DNA of 64,000 nucleotides from Chara braunii (taxonomy: Eukaryota > Streptophyta > Charophyceae > Charales > Characeae). Under the pieces are notes generated by a model that worked only from the letters and a program-made list of their open reading frames with translations, searched no databases and was not told where the DNA came from. This document shows, piece after piece, positions 19,711-30,169 of the stretch. The translations under genes and the position numbers were made by a program. Every line of letters starts with the position of its first letter. Position 1 is the first letter of the stretch. The DNA lies in contig BFEA01000354.1 in the NCBI GenBank assembly GCA_003427395.1, positions 1,184,727 through 1,248,726 on the forward strand, given 5' to 3'.

Positions 19711-20761
19711 GTGATGGGGTCGAGGAAGCTCGAGATGGAAGACTCTCAAGGGAAGATTGGGGTCGAGGAGTTCACTTCTCTACTGGGTCTGCGAGATTGG
19801 GAGCGAGACAACCTACCCAAGGTTGAGATCGACTTCTTCAAGGGCTATCATATTTTTGACTTCCTTGACAAGTTTGGGCAGATAGCGTCTCACTGCGAAT
19901 GAAATGAGGAGCATATGCTAAAGGAGGTTATAAAGTATATCCATATAGGCTTGAAAAAGGAAGTCAGTGAGTTGGTTAGAAGAGCGGGGTCATCATGGAG
20001 GAAGTTTTATGATGATATGTGGAATAAATACCAGCTATGTGAGAAACAACTAACCAAAGTCGATCTTGAAAAGATAGATCGATACAATTATGTTTCAGTA
20101 GGGCACTTCCTGATGGAGTATGAGCGTGCATCCTGCAAGGTCTGGGCGTTGTCTGAATATGACAAGTGCTTTGTCTTCCTTACGAACTTCACAAATGCAG
20201 AGCAGTGGGATTTGATCCGTGAGACAAGAGGGAGACTTATATGGGACAAAATACGAGAGAATTTTGAGGAAGACGATTTTGATCAGCACCTCTGTCATAT
20301 TCTGCGGGAAGCGAGAAAAAGAAAGGAGGCGCTGGATAATGAGAAGAGTGGGCTTAGAAAAATGCTAAATGACCCTGCAGCAGACACTTTTGACGGTATG
20401 AAAGGTGGATTTAAGAAGGACGCTAAAGTGAGAAAATAGAGTCATGTATTGAGATAAAAGAGGTGCAGGCTAAAGTGAGAAATGTTGCAACTCATACCTG
20501 TGAGAGAACGGTTGACGCTCCAAGTGAGAAGGGAACAGAGAAGCGAAGATTTCAGGAATAAATTGATATAGCCCTACCTCCCGCTGCATCTGATCCTAAA
20601 AAGAAGTGTGATGACAAGGGTATGTCGTCAACTGTGAGTCGGACAGGCCGAAGGAATAGAAGAGGGTGAGAGCGGTGGGTAAAGATAGTATATGCTTGTT
20701 GTGGGAAGACTGATCATACCCCTCGCAAATGTAAGATGGCAAAGAAACGAGTTGAGGGGTG
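19711..20761 (+). pseudogene. gag: Degraded Ty3/gypsy-like gag (capsid plus zinc knuckle remnant)
   Basis: Gag packages element RNA into virus-like particles in the cytoplasm. One frame runs from 19,711 to 20,439 (243 codons), broken by a single in-frame TGA at 19,900-19,902. The second part has the Retrotrans_gag pattern: W-RKF-YDDMWNKY, then YVSVGHFLMEYER and LSEYDKCFVFLTNF. The coding trace then shifts to another frame just after 20,437 (EVQAKVRNV..., LPPAASDPKKKCDD), with stops at 20,559 and 20,667. It ends in YACCGKTDHTPRKC near 20,691-20,732. That is a CX2CX4HX4C nucleocapsid knuckle in which the first Cys is now Tyr. Two or more nonsense codons plus a frameshift make it non-functional. 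Position about 1.9 kb after the primer-binding site fits. The wording resembles gag-like proteins I recall from Chara, which is memory only. Confidence 0.75.
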
Positions 20762-23049
20762 AGGTCGTTTGCCTCGATTAGGGTTTTGGTCTTTTCTAGC
20801 AGCTATTATTTTCGCATTCATAGTGAGAGAGAGGTAAAATGGTGTCAGCAGTCTTGAATGACTAATAAATAAACGCTCGAAAGGCTATGGCGGCGCGGGA
20901 GACTCAATTGTTAGAACTAATAAACGATTTATCTGATTATTTTGCTTTAAGCTGAAACTATGAGTTCTATGAGACATAGGTTTCATCTTGTATATATTTC
21001 TGATTTTTAGTGTGCGTCTTTACCCTTTTGGAATTGTGCGTACGTTCTGGATCTGATTATCCACTCTCTAAGCTGACTTTAGTTTTGTTGAATGAAAGTG
21101 GAGGTATTTTGAGGATCAGTTATCTGTAGTCGACGCTTACTCATTTCTGTGAGAACGTTTTAGATAATTTTATGTATATTGGTCGATAATGACCTGTACG
21201 ATATGCTATACAAAGTCTTTTGTTTGATTGGGACCTGGATTTGTGGTGATTTGAAACTTGTGATGATTTGAGACTCGAGATATTCTGATTCTCTTCTAGA
21301 AACCATTTTTTGGTATGGGTTTTCATTCCCCCAGGTTGAAGGATCGTGCGTGCTTGGTTGTCGTTATCATTCTCACCAATGTGGCCTTGTGGATCTTTTT
21401 GTGTAAGATGAAATGAAGAAAGCGTGATTATCAGTGAAAGATTTCTAGGAGACTTAAAGAGTCAAGAAATCATATTAAGAGAGAGGTTATGCCCGAGGGC
21501 AGCCTGATAAGGTTATTGGTTTCATTTGGTCTTATCGCCAAGTGGAAGGTGTTATAAGGTTATATAAACAGACTATCCATGAGTGAGAGGATGGTTGAGA
21601 GATTTTTTTTATGGTTGATCCTCCTTCAAATGGGAAGGGGTTTTAAAAGGTTTTTATCGAAGGCTCACCCTCGAGAGGAAGGGGTGGCTTACAAAGATTT
21701 TATGGAATAAGAGTATTATCCTCGATCAAATCGGCAACTCCACTCTGTTGGGCCTCATCTGCTGGTAAGCGTGTCATTTGCGGCAGGGAAACCTGTCAAG
21801 TAAGAAAGCCCTTGCCTGGCCAGTGGCTGTGGGTCACAAGTGGTTTTGTGTGTGGCTGAGGGTAAGGAAAAAACCGTTCAAATCGGCATCCCCGCTTGCG
21901 TAGTCACGTAGTAGCTGGTAAAGGCAACACAGGCGATGTGGAAGCCTGTTGGTCCTAAGTCATTCACTTAACTTATTATGGGCTACAAGCGGTCGAGTCT
22001 GTGACGGGGACTTCCATGATTAAGGCTCCTTGAGAGAAATTAAAGTTTTGACCAATAGCCGGTGGGAGCGTCATCTACAGCAGGAAGGATCGACCTGATC
22101 ATGGGGCCCTCCAATCGGCTATAGTTTGGCTGAAAGTGACATTTTTGATAAAGTGTGGAATTTTGAGAAGTACAAACCTTGAGTTATTTGGAAGAAAGAT
22201 TGTGAGAGTTTGCTCACTGAGCAAAATTTTTGGATGATAAATTACGTGATGAGAGTGAAGAACCATACTTATAAAAGTAGGATTTATGGGCAAAGGGGGT
22301 GGTTTTCTTTTATTTGAAAGGTTTAAAGAGTACCCCTACCCATCCTCCCGACAAATGACTAACATGAGTGGCTTTTGCGTGACGGTAATGGTTTGTGGCA
22401 TTGGGCTTAACGGGGCCCAACCCAAAAGATACATCCATGACACGCACAACAAGCTCGATCAGTCTACCTCTAGTTAGTCGTGATATCCCCATAATGGTGT
22501 GATCTTCTACGGAAGAGTTTGAAAGGGGGTGTACCAATGAGTTAAGTCTGAATGGTCATGGTGTAAAAAGGAAAAGGTTGAATGAGGATTAAAGTTTTGG
22601 ATTTTAAACCACCATCGAGTTTGAGTTTCGACTGGTGGCTAGATGATTTGAATGCCCGACGCGATAAAATATCGTTCAAAGGGACCGGGAATGGTGTAGT
22701 CTTAGGGTTGACTATTGGATGGTTCCCTGTTTGTGACTGTAGTTGGTGGAAAGTGACGTTATGCACTTGTTAGATTAGAGGTTGAAGCGTGTTAGGGCCT
22801 AGCTGATTATTCGGCTATTGTAGATTCCTATTCTGGTTAGGAACTGAATACGATTTCTGGTCATTGACATCTGCTTAGTTGTTTTGAGGAATCAAGGCTT
22901 GGAGTTGATATACCTTAATGACCGTTTTTGTTCAGTTACTGGCTCGAGAAAATTATTATATACTATTTTCTCAAGGCTATGTTTAAAACAACATTTGAAT
23001 AGGAATGCTCGGTGCGACGGGGACGTCGCTTAATACGGTTCGGAAAGGC
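20762..23049 (+). mobile_element. Decayed internal region; no pol motif visible
   Basis: Downstream of gag one expects protease, reverse transcriptase, RNase H and integrase. By eye I find no YxDD, no HHCC zinc finger and no DDE pattern, and frames longer than about 75 codons are absent. An ATAGCCG/CGGCTAT inverted repeat encloses about 22,063-22,125. The region ends where an LTR-type TGTCG palindrome begins at 23,050. Either pol was deleted or this is a non-autonomous derivative. Confidence 0.4.
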
Positions 23050-24858
23050 TGTCGTACCAAATACCCTTACAAGGGTATTTGGCGTGCTTCTCACAAGTCA
23101 CGCGGGTACGGCCTCGTCCGGAGTTGACGACGCACTTGCGGGTGAGAGTTGAGTCCTGCCCGGATGAGCGGCGCGCGAGGTGTGTCAACGGCGGGGTGCA
23201 ACCAGGCGTGGCGGTCTTCGAGTTATAGTTATTTTTAAGTATTTTTATTCTTTTATTATTTATGCTCTTATTTTTATTTTTATTGCTTTGACTTGGTGGT
23301 CGGTTTCGAGACCGACGTCGGGACCGACTCGCCTGGCTCCGTTACTGTATTACCGGGCACAGATGGCCGTCGCGGCAGTTGAGGACCTTGATCATGGGCA
23401 TCTTTCGATGGACCCGTTCAGTTTTGGAAGAGTTAGAATCCACCTTAATTCAGATACAAGATATTTTTTAAGAGAAAGGTTTACACATGTTAATGCAAAA
23501 ATAAATTTTGATTAGTATACCTTTCCTTTGTGCACTTGATTTAAATTTTGTTTGTGCATTCTGTCTTTTCGCTCGCCTGTTTATCCTTTCGATTTGATAA
23601 CTTAGTCTGTTGGCGTTCCCCTTGTGCTTGAGAGATAGGCAAATAGTTATTAACTTATTTTTTTTCATTGTTTTTTTCGTGCATACTTGCTTTGGTCAGA
23701 TTTTGGCTAGCTTATGAGTTAGTAGGAATCATCTCTATAGGCGACGCTGCCAAAATTTGTGCTAAAAGCTGCAGAGTTAGTTAAAATCTTAGTAAGTCTT
23801 TTGAGTTAAAGTTAGTATAATCTTCAGAGTCAGTAAAAATCATGAAAGTCTCCCTTGCTAAGGAAAGTGTTGCCGAAATTTCTGCTAAAACCAAAGAGTT
23901 AGTTTATTTGAAGGTAGCCATTGAGTTATAAATTTTTTAAGGTAGCCTTTGGGTTATAATTTTTTTAAGGTAGCCTTTGAGTTATAATTTTTTCCTTAGA
24001 TTTGGTTTAGTATATATTCTGCGAGCACACTTCTTTAGGGGAAGTGTTGCCCGAATTTTTGGTATTTTCATATCGTTATTGGGCATCACCTCTAAGTAAT
24101 TCAGATTACGATACAAAGTTGACCTTCATTCAATAAATAAATGATGCTTGCTTTGGTTTTGTGACAAAGGTCACCACTATCTTCAAGCTTTTTGAGACGT
24201 TTAGGACTTCATCAACTTCTGCTATCGATTGATAGCAGGTCTGTTTGCGAGTCAACTTTTACTTATTTCTACATTTTAAACCTAAAAACTTAACCATGTG
24301 GGATTGAGGGGGTTCTCTGTGATTTTATCTAGTTAATTTCAAAACAGGTCATTCAAATGGATTGATTGTTATTCAAGGGGGAGTCAGATAAAGGTTGGGG
24401 CTTTGGTGTGAGGTAAAGGGATTTGAGATACAACTAATGGTGAGGTTGAACTCGTTTAATGTATTGCAACATGGTTTCGTCTCCATGTGTGTATGTTTTA
24501 TGCAAGTTAGTTATTAAAATCTTGATACGATCACTTATGTGTTTTGGTTGGATGCTTGTCGAGTGCAACGGACGAGCGATGTGTGGGGACTTTGAGAAGG
24601 ACAACCTTATGCTGCATGATCCTATCACCTGCTTTATTATATATCTTTCTACACCCCTTCCGTCTACATTTATCTTTTATTATATATCTTTCTACACCCC
24701 TTTCGTCAACATTTATCTTTTATTTTATACCTTTCCACACCCTATCTTAGCTGCCGCACTCAGTCGGAGCGGCGAAACTTCTTACCTGTATGCAACATGT
24801 CGAATCCTGCGTGACACGGCTGGGAAGGTCTCCTAATGTGGGGGCGATGCGCTCGACA
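23050..24858 (+). mobile_element. Short LTR (TGTCG...CGACA, 1.8 kb)
   Basis: Starts TGTCG followed by the perfect palindrome CCAAATACCCTT/AAGGGTATTTGG (23,057-23,082). Contains 'ggcagttgaggaccttgatc', a run of GCTGCC-AAATTT motifs (23,740-24,060), a triple 'aaggtagcctttgagttata' repeat (about 23,911-23,992), the 'atagcaggtctgtttgcgagtc' landmark near 24,233, then 'cctgcgtgacacgg' and GCGCTCGACA ending at 24,858. It lacks the hairpin array of the long LTRs. It could be the 3' LTR of the gag element, but divergence from the 17,780 LTR end and the lack of a clear polypurine tract argue against a simple pair. Confidence 0.55.
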
Positions 24859-24864
24859 CCGTTG

Positions 24865-27245
24865 TCAAGCTCATCGACTCCTGCCTATTCTTGCGAAGGG
24901 CGAGAACCCTCTCGGCCATGTCACACAAAAGTTAAACAAAATCTATAGAGATAACTCGAGGACAATGCGAAGTGATCCAACGGACCTCCGAGATGGTCGC
25001 GGTTATGTCATCCCTTCGTCTCTTTTGTCGAGTGCGCCATCTGTACTTCCCCCGGTCTCCTATGACATGATAGGTTCCCACGGGGCATAACTTTCATCCC
25101 TAAGGGGCTGTCATCACCCTTATGGGTGTACCTCTACCGAGCTACTGACCCACATTCGAAAGTTTTTTTTTGCAATAACAGAGGTAGGTCAGTCGAGGGC
25201 ATTTCCTCATTTCGTTGTAACATGGGTAAGCTTGTGTAAAACACCATCGTACCTTGAACGTTACTCGACGTTTTGAGCGCCAATCTCCCAAGCTCAAGAC
25301 ATACGTCGGTCGATTAGGACAGTATCAACCATACATGAAACCCATCAATCAATCTTAGTCTCTTGCATATAGTTCACGCATATATATATATATATATTAT
25401 ATATATATAACTTGTTAAGGCAAAACACACATGTCATCAATAAAACATACATATATCACAAAGACATCCTTCCAATCAACATCTCGTCAATTTTTAGTGT
25501 CGAGATACAATACTTAAAAAGAATACAGTGCAATGCTGAATCATATATAATTGATTTGATCTGATCAAATAATCATACCAAAAATATTTCTTCCTCGTCG
25601 TTAATAAAATATAAGTTTCAAGTTATAATTGCAAAGAGTTTTAGCGCCAGTGAATTTTTCTGTTAATGTACATAAATAACCTCTCACTTACTTCAATTTT
25701 ATCAATTTCATCCTGTTAATGTACATGAATAACCTCTGACTTACTTCAATTTTATCAATTGCAGCTCTACTAATCGAGGCCTCCTATCAGGACTCTTATG
25801 TTAAATCCATGAGTCGCGCCTCGGGTTGTCTTATTTTAAATAAGACTTTTCCTTCCTTTTCATACGACTGCCCCAAAGTGCACGCCTACACACTCTCTGA
25901 CCTAACCATACGTATGTTTGTCGTTCCGACTTCTTAGAGTCAGTTGTGAGCTAAAAAAACATAAATATGCCCGGCTAAACGCCTGTGACCCTCGAAAAGA
26001 AGCTCTATCTTCGGCGGCCTAAAAGGTTAAGGGGTTTGACTTTGAGAGTCGCCACGAAACTCAACGTCCAATTATATATATATTTTTAAGGCAGAAGTAA
26101 AATAAGATCTCGTTTTTCTTAATTTAAATCAATAATAACCTTACACATAGTCAAAGTAAATTGGGCGAAAACACAAAATATAAATATAACGAGTTTATAG
26201 GACACGAGGCGATCACTTTCACAATTACAGTGTGACTCCCTTTGAAATATACACATGATCGTAGACAAAGTCGAATCTGGACTTCAACTCGCAAAACATA
26301 CCTGCAATCATACCAAAGATTCAACATCCACAGACCACGCACTACAGCGGGTCAACTTCAACTATTCTCTTCACTCACACCCCTTGACTTATTCACACAA
26401 ACCCAACCTTTGTCAAATCTTCCAAAAGAAAGTACTTAGTCCTTTTCCAAACTACCTTTCAATAAATTCCGAGAAAAAACCCAAAGAAACATTTAAGCCC
26501 ACAAGGGTCAGCGATAATGAATTAGAGTTGAGTCGGAAACTAACAAATCTCCAACCAACATGTTATCAATGATTACTGAAGATGATCCTTATAGGATTGG
26601 GCTGAAACTAGTCAAAATTTGAACCGAAATGATAAAAAAAGACTTGTAATATAACACAGACCAATACCCAAACCAAACTTAAGTGTATAGAGAGTGAACC
26701 CTCATATCACATGTTACTCAAACGTTTTACAAAACTAAGTTTAAATGAGCTTTAAATGAATTTTAGAAGAATAAGCAAAATTTTGACATTATCTTCAATA
26801 TATAAGAGCGATTGTCAAGGTTTTTCCTATCAAAATTTAATCTAACTCCTTAAGAAAACTTCAACAACACTCCCTCTATATAAAATGTCTTTTCATAATT
26901 TATATTCATTTAAATATGAAATTTGAAAACGATGTTTAACTTTACAAAAGTCAAATTTTGTCCAACGCTTTGATTTGGTAAAGATTTGGGCAGCATCTCC
27001 TGTAGAGAAGTAGGTTTTTCAAATTTATAGTAAGTAAGGTATGAAGTTGAAGATAAAACTTAAATTTTGCTAAGACAAAATTTAACAAACTTTTTATATT
27101 TGTAGAAATTTCAGTAACATTTCCCCTAATAAAAATGTATTTCCAAGATTTGTGCAAAGCTAAATAGAAAATATAAAAACATTATGATTTCACAAAGCCA
27201 TTTTTTTCTAACTTCCTGATTTAGTAAAAATTTCGGCAGCAGTTG
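24865..27245 (-). mobile_element. Minus-strand LTR, tail to tail with the previous one
   Basis: On the minus strand this reads as an LTR in the usual order: GCTGCC/AAATTTT motifs (27,240 down to 26,600), the 'ttggacgttga' block (about 26,075), the terminal block with CCCTAAGG/CCTTATGGG hairpin (25,098-25,127), 'gagctactgaccc', and the end TGTCAAG at about 24,865. The plus-strand LTR ends six bases away, at 24,858. The 5' part is missing, replaced by a tRNA-like piece and another LTR start at 27,312. The frames here are not coding. Confidence 0.5.
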
Positions 27246-27254
27246 TCCAATTGA

Positions 27255-27343
27255 TGTAGTTCAGTGGTTAGAGCACCGATTGAAAATGCACATTGTGGTA
27301 TGAGGTTGTGGTGTCGGGACAAAAACCCCTGTGAGGGTTTTTG
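27255..27343 (+). mobile_element. tRNA-like head joined to an LTR-type start palindrome
   Basis: GTAGTTCAGTGGTTAGAGC (27,256-27,274) is a near-perfect tRNA D-arm/A-box. GAGGTTGTGGTG near 27,303 would be a mutated B box. TGTCGGG then starts at 27,312 and is followed by CAAAAACCC/GGGTTTTTG (27,320-27,343), the counterpart of the ATACCC palindrome at other LTR starts. Whether this is a SINE next to an LTR or one element is unclear. Confidence 0.4.
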
Positions 27344-27719
27344 CCCGAGTTTTTCAAGGTCAGACGCTGTCCGACTCTTTTCGTTGGATTTGAGGAACAT
27401 GATGAGATTGACGTTGCCAAAGTTATTCAGACCAACCCTATAAATGAGAGACCTAAAGCCTGAGGTCGTTGACATATGACGTCGTTGACGTGTGGTGTCA
27501 TTGACATTCGATAAAAACAGCATGAGTCAGCGGTACGACTTGTCGTCCTCGGTTCCCAACAAGGCCGCAGTGGTGCGCGGGCATGGAAAGACTAAAGTTG
27601 GACCCAGTCTACCTAAAATGACATATAACTTAGCAGTCGCGCGATTCAGGGCCTAAGTAAGCTAGAAAGAGGGGTGTGCCGCGTATGGGGCCGCAGCGTG
27701 GCAGGAATAGGAAGAGTTT
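27344..27719. other. Sequence after the LTR start, no landmarks
   Basis: Carries three 'cgttgac(a/g)'-type repeats (27,465-27,510) but no LTR blocks that I can align and no gene. Confidence 0.3.
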
Positions 27720-28020
27720 TATTTTCTGGGCCCCGGGGGTTGACTTAGGGCCTGAAGGTGAGGCCTATCAGGCCTCAAGCAGGCTAGGCCTCTGGGGCCA
27801 CAGGCAGGCAGGGCCTGTAAGGCCATAACCACTAAGGGAAGCAGGGGGAACCTGCTGGGCTACTAAGTGGTGGCCAGCCAGGTTCCACAACCTTTCTAAT
27901 AGAAGGGTTGCTCCTACTATAACCGTAGTAGGAGCCAACCCAGTAGGTAAACACATTTGATTGTCCCCCGCTAATGCGGGGATCGAATCCATGCGCGACC
28001 TCGGGCTGGCTTCTTTTTGG
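27720..28020 (+). repeat. Tiled hairpins with tRNA-like unit
   Basis: Adjacent hairpins cover the stretch: several AGGCCT palindromes (27,745-27,830), AGCAGG/CCTGCT (27,840-27,856), CAACCTTTCT/AGAAGGGTTG (27,888-27,910), GCTCCTACTA/TAGTAGGAGC (27,910-27,935) and CCCCGC/GCGGGG (27,966-27,981). 27,931-28,013 repeats the tRNA-like unit of 189-270: ends GGAGCCA/TGGCTTC pair, GGATCGAATCC is B-box-like, and TTTTT follows at 28,014-28,018. No coding potential. Confidence 0.55.
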
Positions 28021-28173
28021 AGCAACCAGTCGGGCCGGCGCGACTGATTTCGACAGCTCGATCGACGAGATCACACGGCTGGAATCAACCCCGCAGAGGA
28101 AATTAGCACGGCCCCTGAGCAAGGATGACATGCATAAATCGAAAAAAAAAATTCTTTTGTTTTTTTTGAGTCC

Positions 28174-28342
28174 TTAGGACTCGAACCCTGGTCCGCAACT
28201 CATTAGCTCGTAGACTACCCTCTTCCCCCGAATACAACGTACGGTCATTATATCTGTATTTAGACTAAAACATACCCCAAATACAGCTATAATGACCGTA
28301 CGTTGTGTTCGGGGGAAGAAGGTAGCGACGAGAAGTAACCGT
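28174..28342. repeat. Inverted repeat with 40-bp arms, tRNA-like flank
   Basis: 28,222-28,261 and 28,279-28,318 are reverse complements at 38 of 40 positions, with a 17-nt loop. Weaker pairing ('ggtag.ctacgag' against 'ggtagcgacgag') extends the arms outward to about 28,200 and 28,342. On the minus strand GGTTCGAGTCC near 28,178 is a perfect B box. It may be two copies of a tRNA-derived element in inverted orientation, a MITE, or a hairpin RNA source. Confidence 0.7.
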
Positions 28343-28361
28343 TGGCATAAGCCAATGGAGA

Positions 28362-28390
28362 GAAAAAAAAAAAAAAAAAAAAAAAAAAAA
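28362..28390. repeat. Poly(A) tract at gap edge
   Basis: 29 A residues run directly into the gap. It could be the tail of a retroposed sequence or simply where assembly stopped. Confidence 0.9.
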
Positions 28391-28990
28391 NNNNNNNNNN
28401 NNNNNNNNNNNNNNNNNNNNNNNNNNNNNNNNNNNNNNNNNNNNNNNNNNNNNNNNNNNNNNNNNNNNNNNNNNNNNNNNNNNNNNNNNNNNNNNNNNNN
28501 NNNNNNNNNNNNNNNNNNNNNNNNNNNNNNNNNNNNNNNNNNNNNNNNNNNNNNNNNNNNNNNNNNNNNNNNNNNNNNNNNNNNNNNNNNNNNNNNNNNN
28601 NNNNNNNNNNNNNNNNNNNNNNNNNNNNNNNNNNNNNNNNNNNNNNNNNNNNNNNNNNNNNNNNNNNNNNNNNNNNNNNNNNNNNNNNNNNNNNNNNNNN
28701 NNNNNNNNNNNNNNNNNNNNNNNNNNNNNNNNNNNNNNNNNNNNNNNNNNNNNNNNNNNNNNNNNNNNNNNNNNNNNNNNNNNNNNNNNNNNNNNNNNNN
28801 NNNNNNNNNNNNNNNNNNNNNNNNNNNNNNNNNNNNNNNNNNNNNNNNNNNNNNNNNNNNNNNNNNNNNNNNNNNNNNNNNNNNNNNNNNNNNNNNNNNN
28901 NNNNNNNNNNNNNNNNNNNNNNNNNNNNNNNNNNNNNNNNNNNNNNNNNNNNNNNNNNNNNNNNNNNNNNNNNNNNNNNNNNNNNNNNNN
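28391..28990. other. Assembly gap (600 N)
   Basis: Unknown sequence of estimated length. Any frame drawn across it is meaningless. Confidence 1.
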
Positions 28991-28999
28991 GTGTGTGTG

Positions 29000-29083
<84 letters not shown>
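28991..29083. repeat. (GT)n(GA)n microsatellite
   Basis: A short GT run followed by about 70 bp of GA, directly after the gap. Confidence 0.95.
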
Positions 29084-29086
<3 letters not shown>

Positions 29087-29459
29087 GTGGTGGCGGCCAA
29101 CAGGTAGGAGCCCCCGTTCATTTAAAAAAAAAAACGGGCAGCTCCCTAAGCCGCGTGACTGTATCTGGCGCCCATTTGAGCCACATACAGGCGCGGAGCA
29201 GGGGAAAGAAGCCCTATTGAGCCTGACTTTGGATCAGCTCAGTGAAAAGAAGGGGTGCTGGTTCGTTTACGAACGACGAGTTGCCCCTGAACAGAAAAAA
29301 TGAAGGGGGGGTAGGAGAAGGGAAAAAACAAGTAAAAACCATGTACGTGGCCGCGGGGGTAGATTAGATACAGGGGGAAAAGAAAATAAAAGAAGGAAAG
29401 AGCGAAGAAGAAGAGTTGGAAAAAAAAAAAAGGCAGTCACGAATTCGTTTGTGACCTCG
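29084..29459. other. Spacer without recognisable gene
   Basis: Contains an A-tract (29,124-29,134) and purine-rich stretches. Some weak inverted repeats resemble the tiled hairpins that follow. Confidence 0.35.
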
Positions 29460-29800
29460 GTCCAGATGCAGGGCAGAGAAGCATTTGGACCTTGAAGTGA
29501 CAGCAGACTGTTGATTTCAACAGTCTGCCGAGAATGGCTTGATACAGCCACTTTGTGGCTGCACCTGGCTGGGGGGAAGTGGCCAGGTGCATAGCCAAAG
29601 TGTGGGACTTGATGTTCCTAGGGGAACATCAAGATTCCCAGCCCTCAATCGAAGTTCAGATTGAGGGGTAGGCTCAGCCCCGTTTTTTTGGATGAGCCTC
29701 AAGTGGCTGCCCACCACTCAAGCACAACTATAAGAGCAGGGTTGGCCAGCAGCATCCTCAATCAGTTGAGGTGCTGCCCACATTCTGATTGAGTGTGGAG
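29460..29800 (+). repeat. Tiled hairpins
   Basis: Seven hairpins lie almost end to end: GTCCAGATGC/GCATTTGGAC (29,460-29,490, one G-T), GCAGACTGTTG/CAACAGTCTGC (29,503-29,528), AGCCAC/GTGGCT (29,546-29,560), GCACCTGGC/GCCAGGTGC (29,561-29,590), CTTGATGTTCC/GGAACATCAAG (29,608-29,633), CCCTCAATC/GATTGAGGG (29,642-29,667) and GGCTCA/TGAGCC (29,671-29,698). Further imperfect pairs run to about 29,800. The GCACCTGGC hairpin recurs at 62,945-62,972, linking this to the 62-63 kb block. Confidence 0.75.
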
Positions 29801-29946
29801 TGAAGAGCAACATTATGCTGCCAGAGTGCTGACGGGCAGTGAGTAAAAGGAGGAGTGGAGTGAAGGTCTGCAGTAAGAGAGGAAAGGAGAGGCTGCCATA
29901 GCCACTGGGCTGCGTGGTGCCAACGGAAGGTGATGCTGTTCGCACG

Positions 29947-30159
29947 AGATCCTCGGCAAGTGATGCAGGGGAGACTGCTCATTTTGCAAGCCGGCGGCAG
30001 GTCTTCGGCAAGTGGTGCAGGGGAGACTCTGCCCATTTTGCACGGCGGCGGCAGGTCCTCGACAAGCGGTGAGGAGAGACTATGCCCGTTTTGTATGGCG
30101 GCAATAGGTCTTCGGCAAGTGGTGCAGGGAAGACTCTGCCCGTTTTGCATGGCGTCGGC
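29947..30159 (+). repeat. 54-bp minisatellite, 4 units
   Basis: Four copies of 'aggtcttcggcaagtggtgc' + 'aggggagactctgcccattt' + 'tgcacggcggcggc', diverged by about 10-20%. The third unit is slightly shorter. The frames on both strands repeat with it and are not proteins. Confidence 0.85.
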
Positions 30160-30169
30160 AGCCATTTTA

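Noticed and set aside
28174-29121. Frames of 264-315 codons at 28.2-29.1 kb
   Set aside because: They cross 600 unknown bases and microsatellite sequence.
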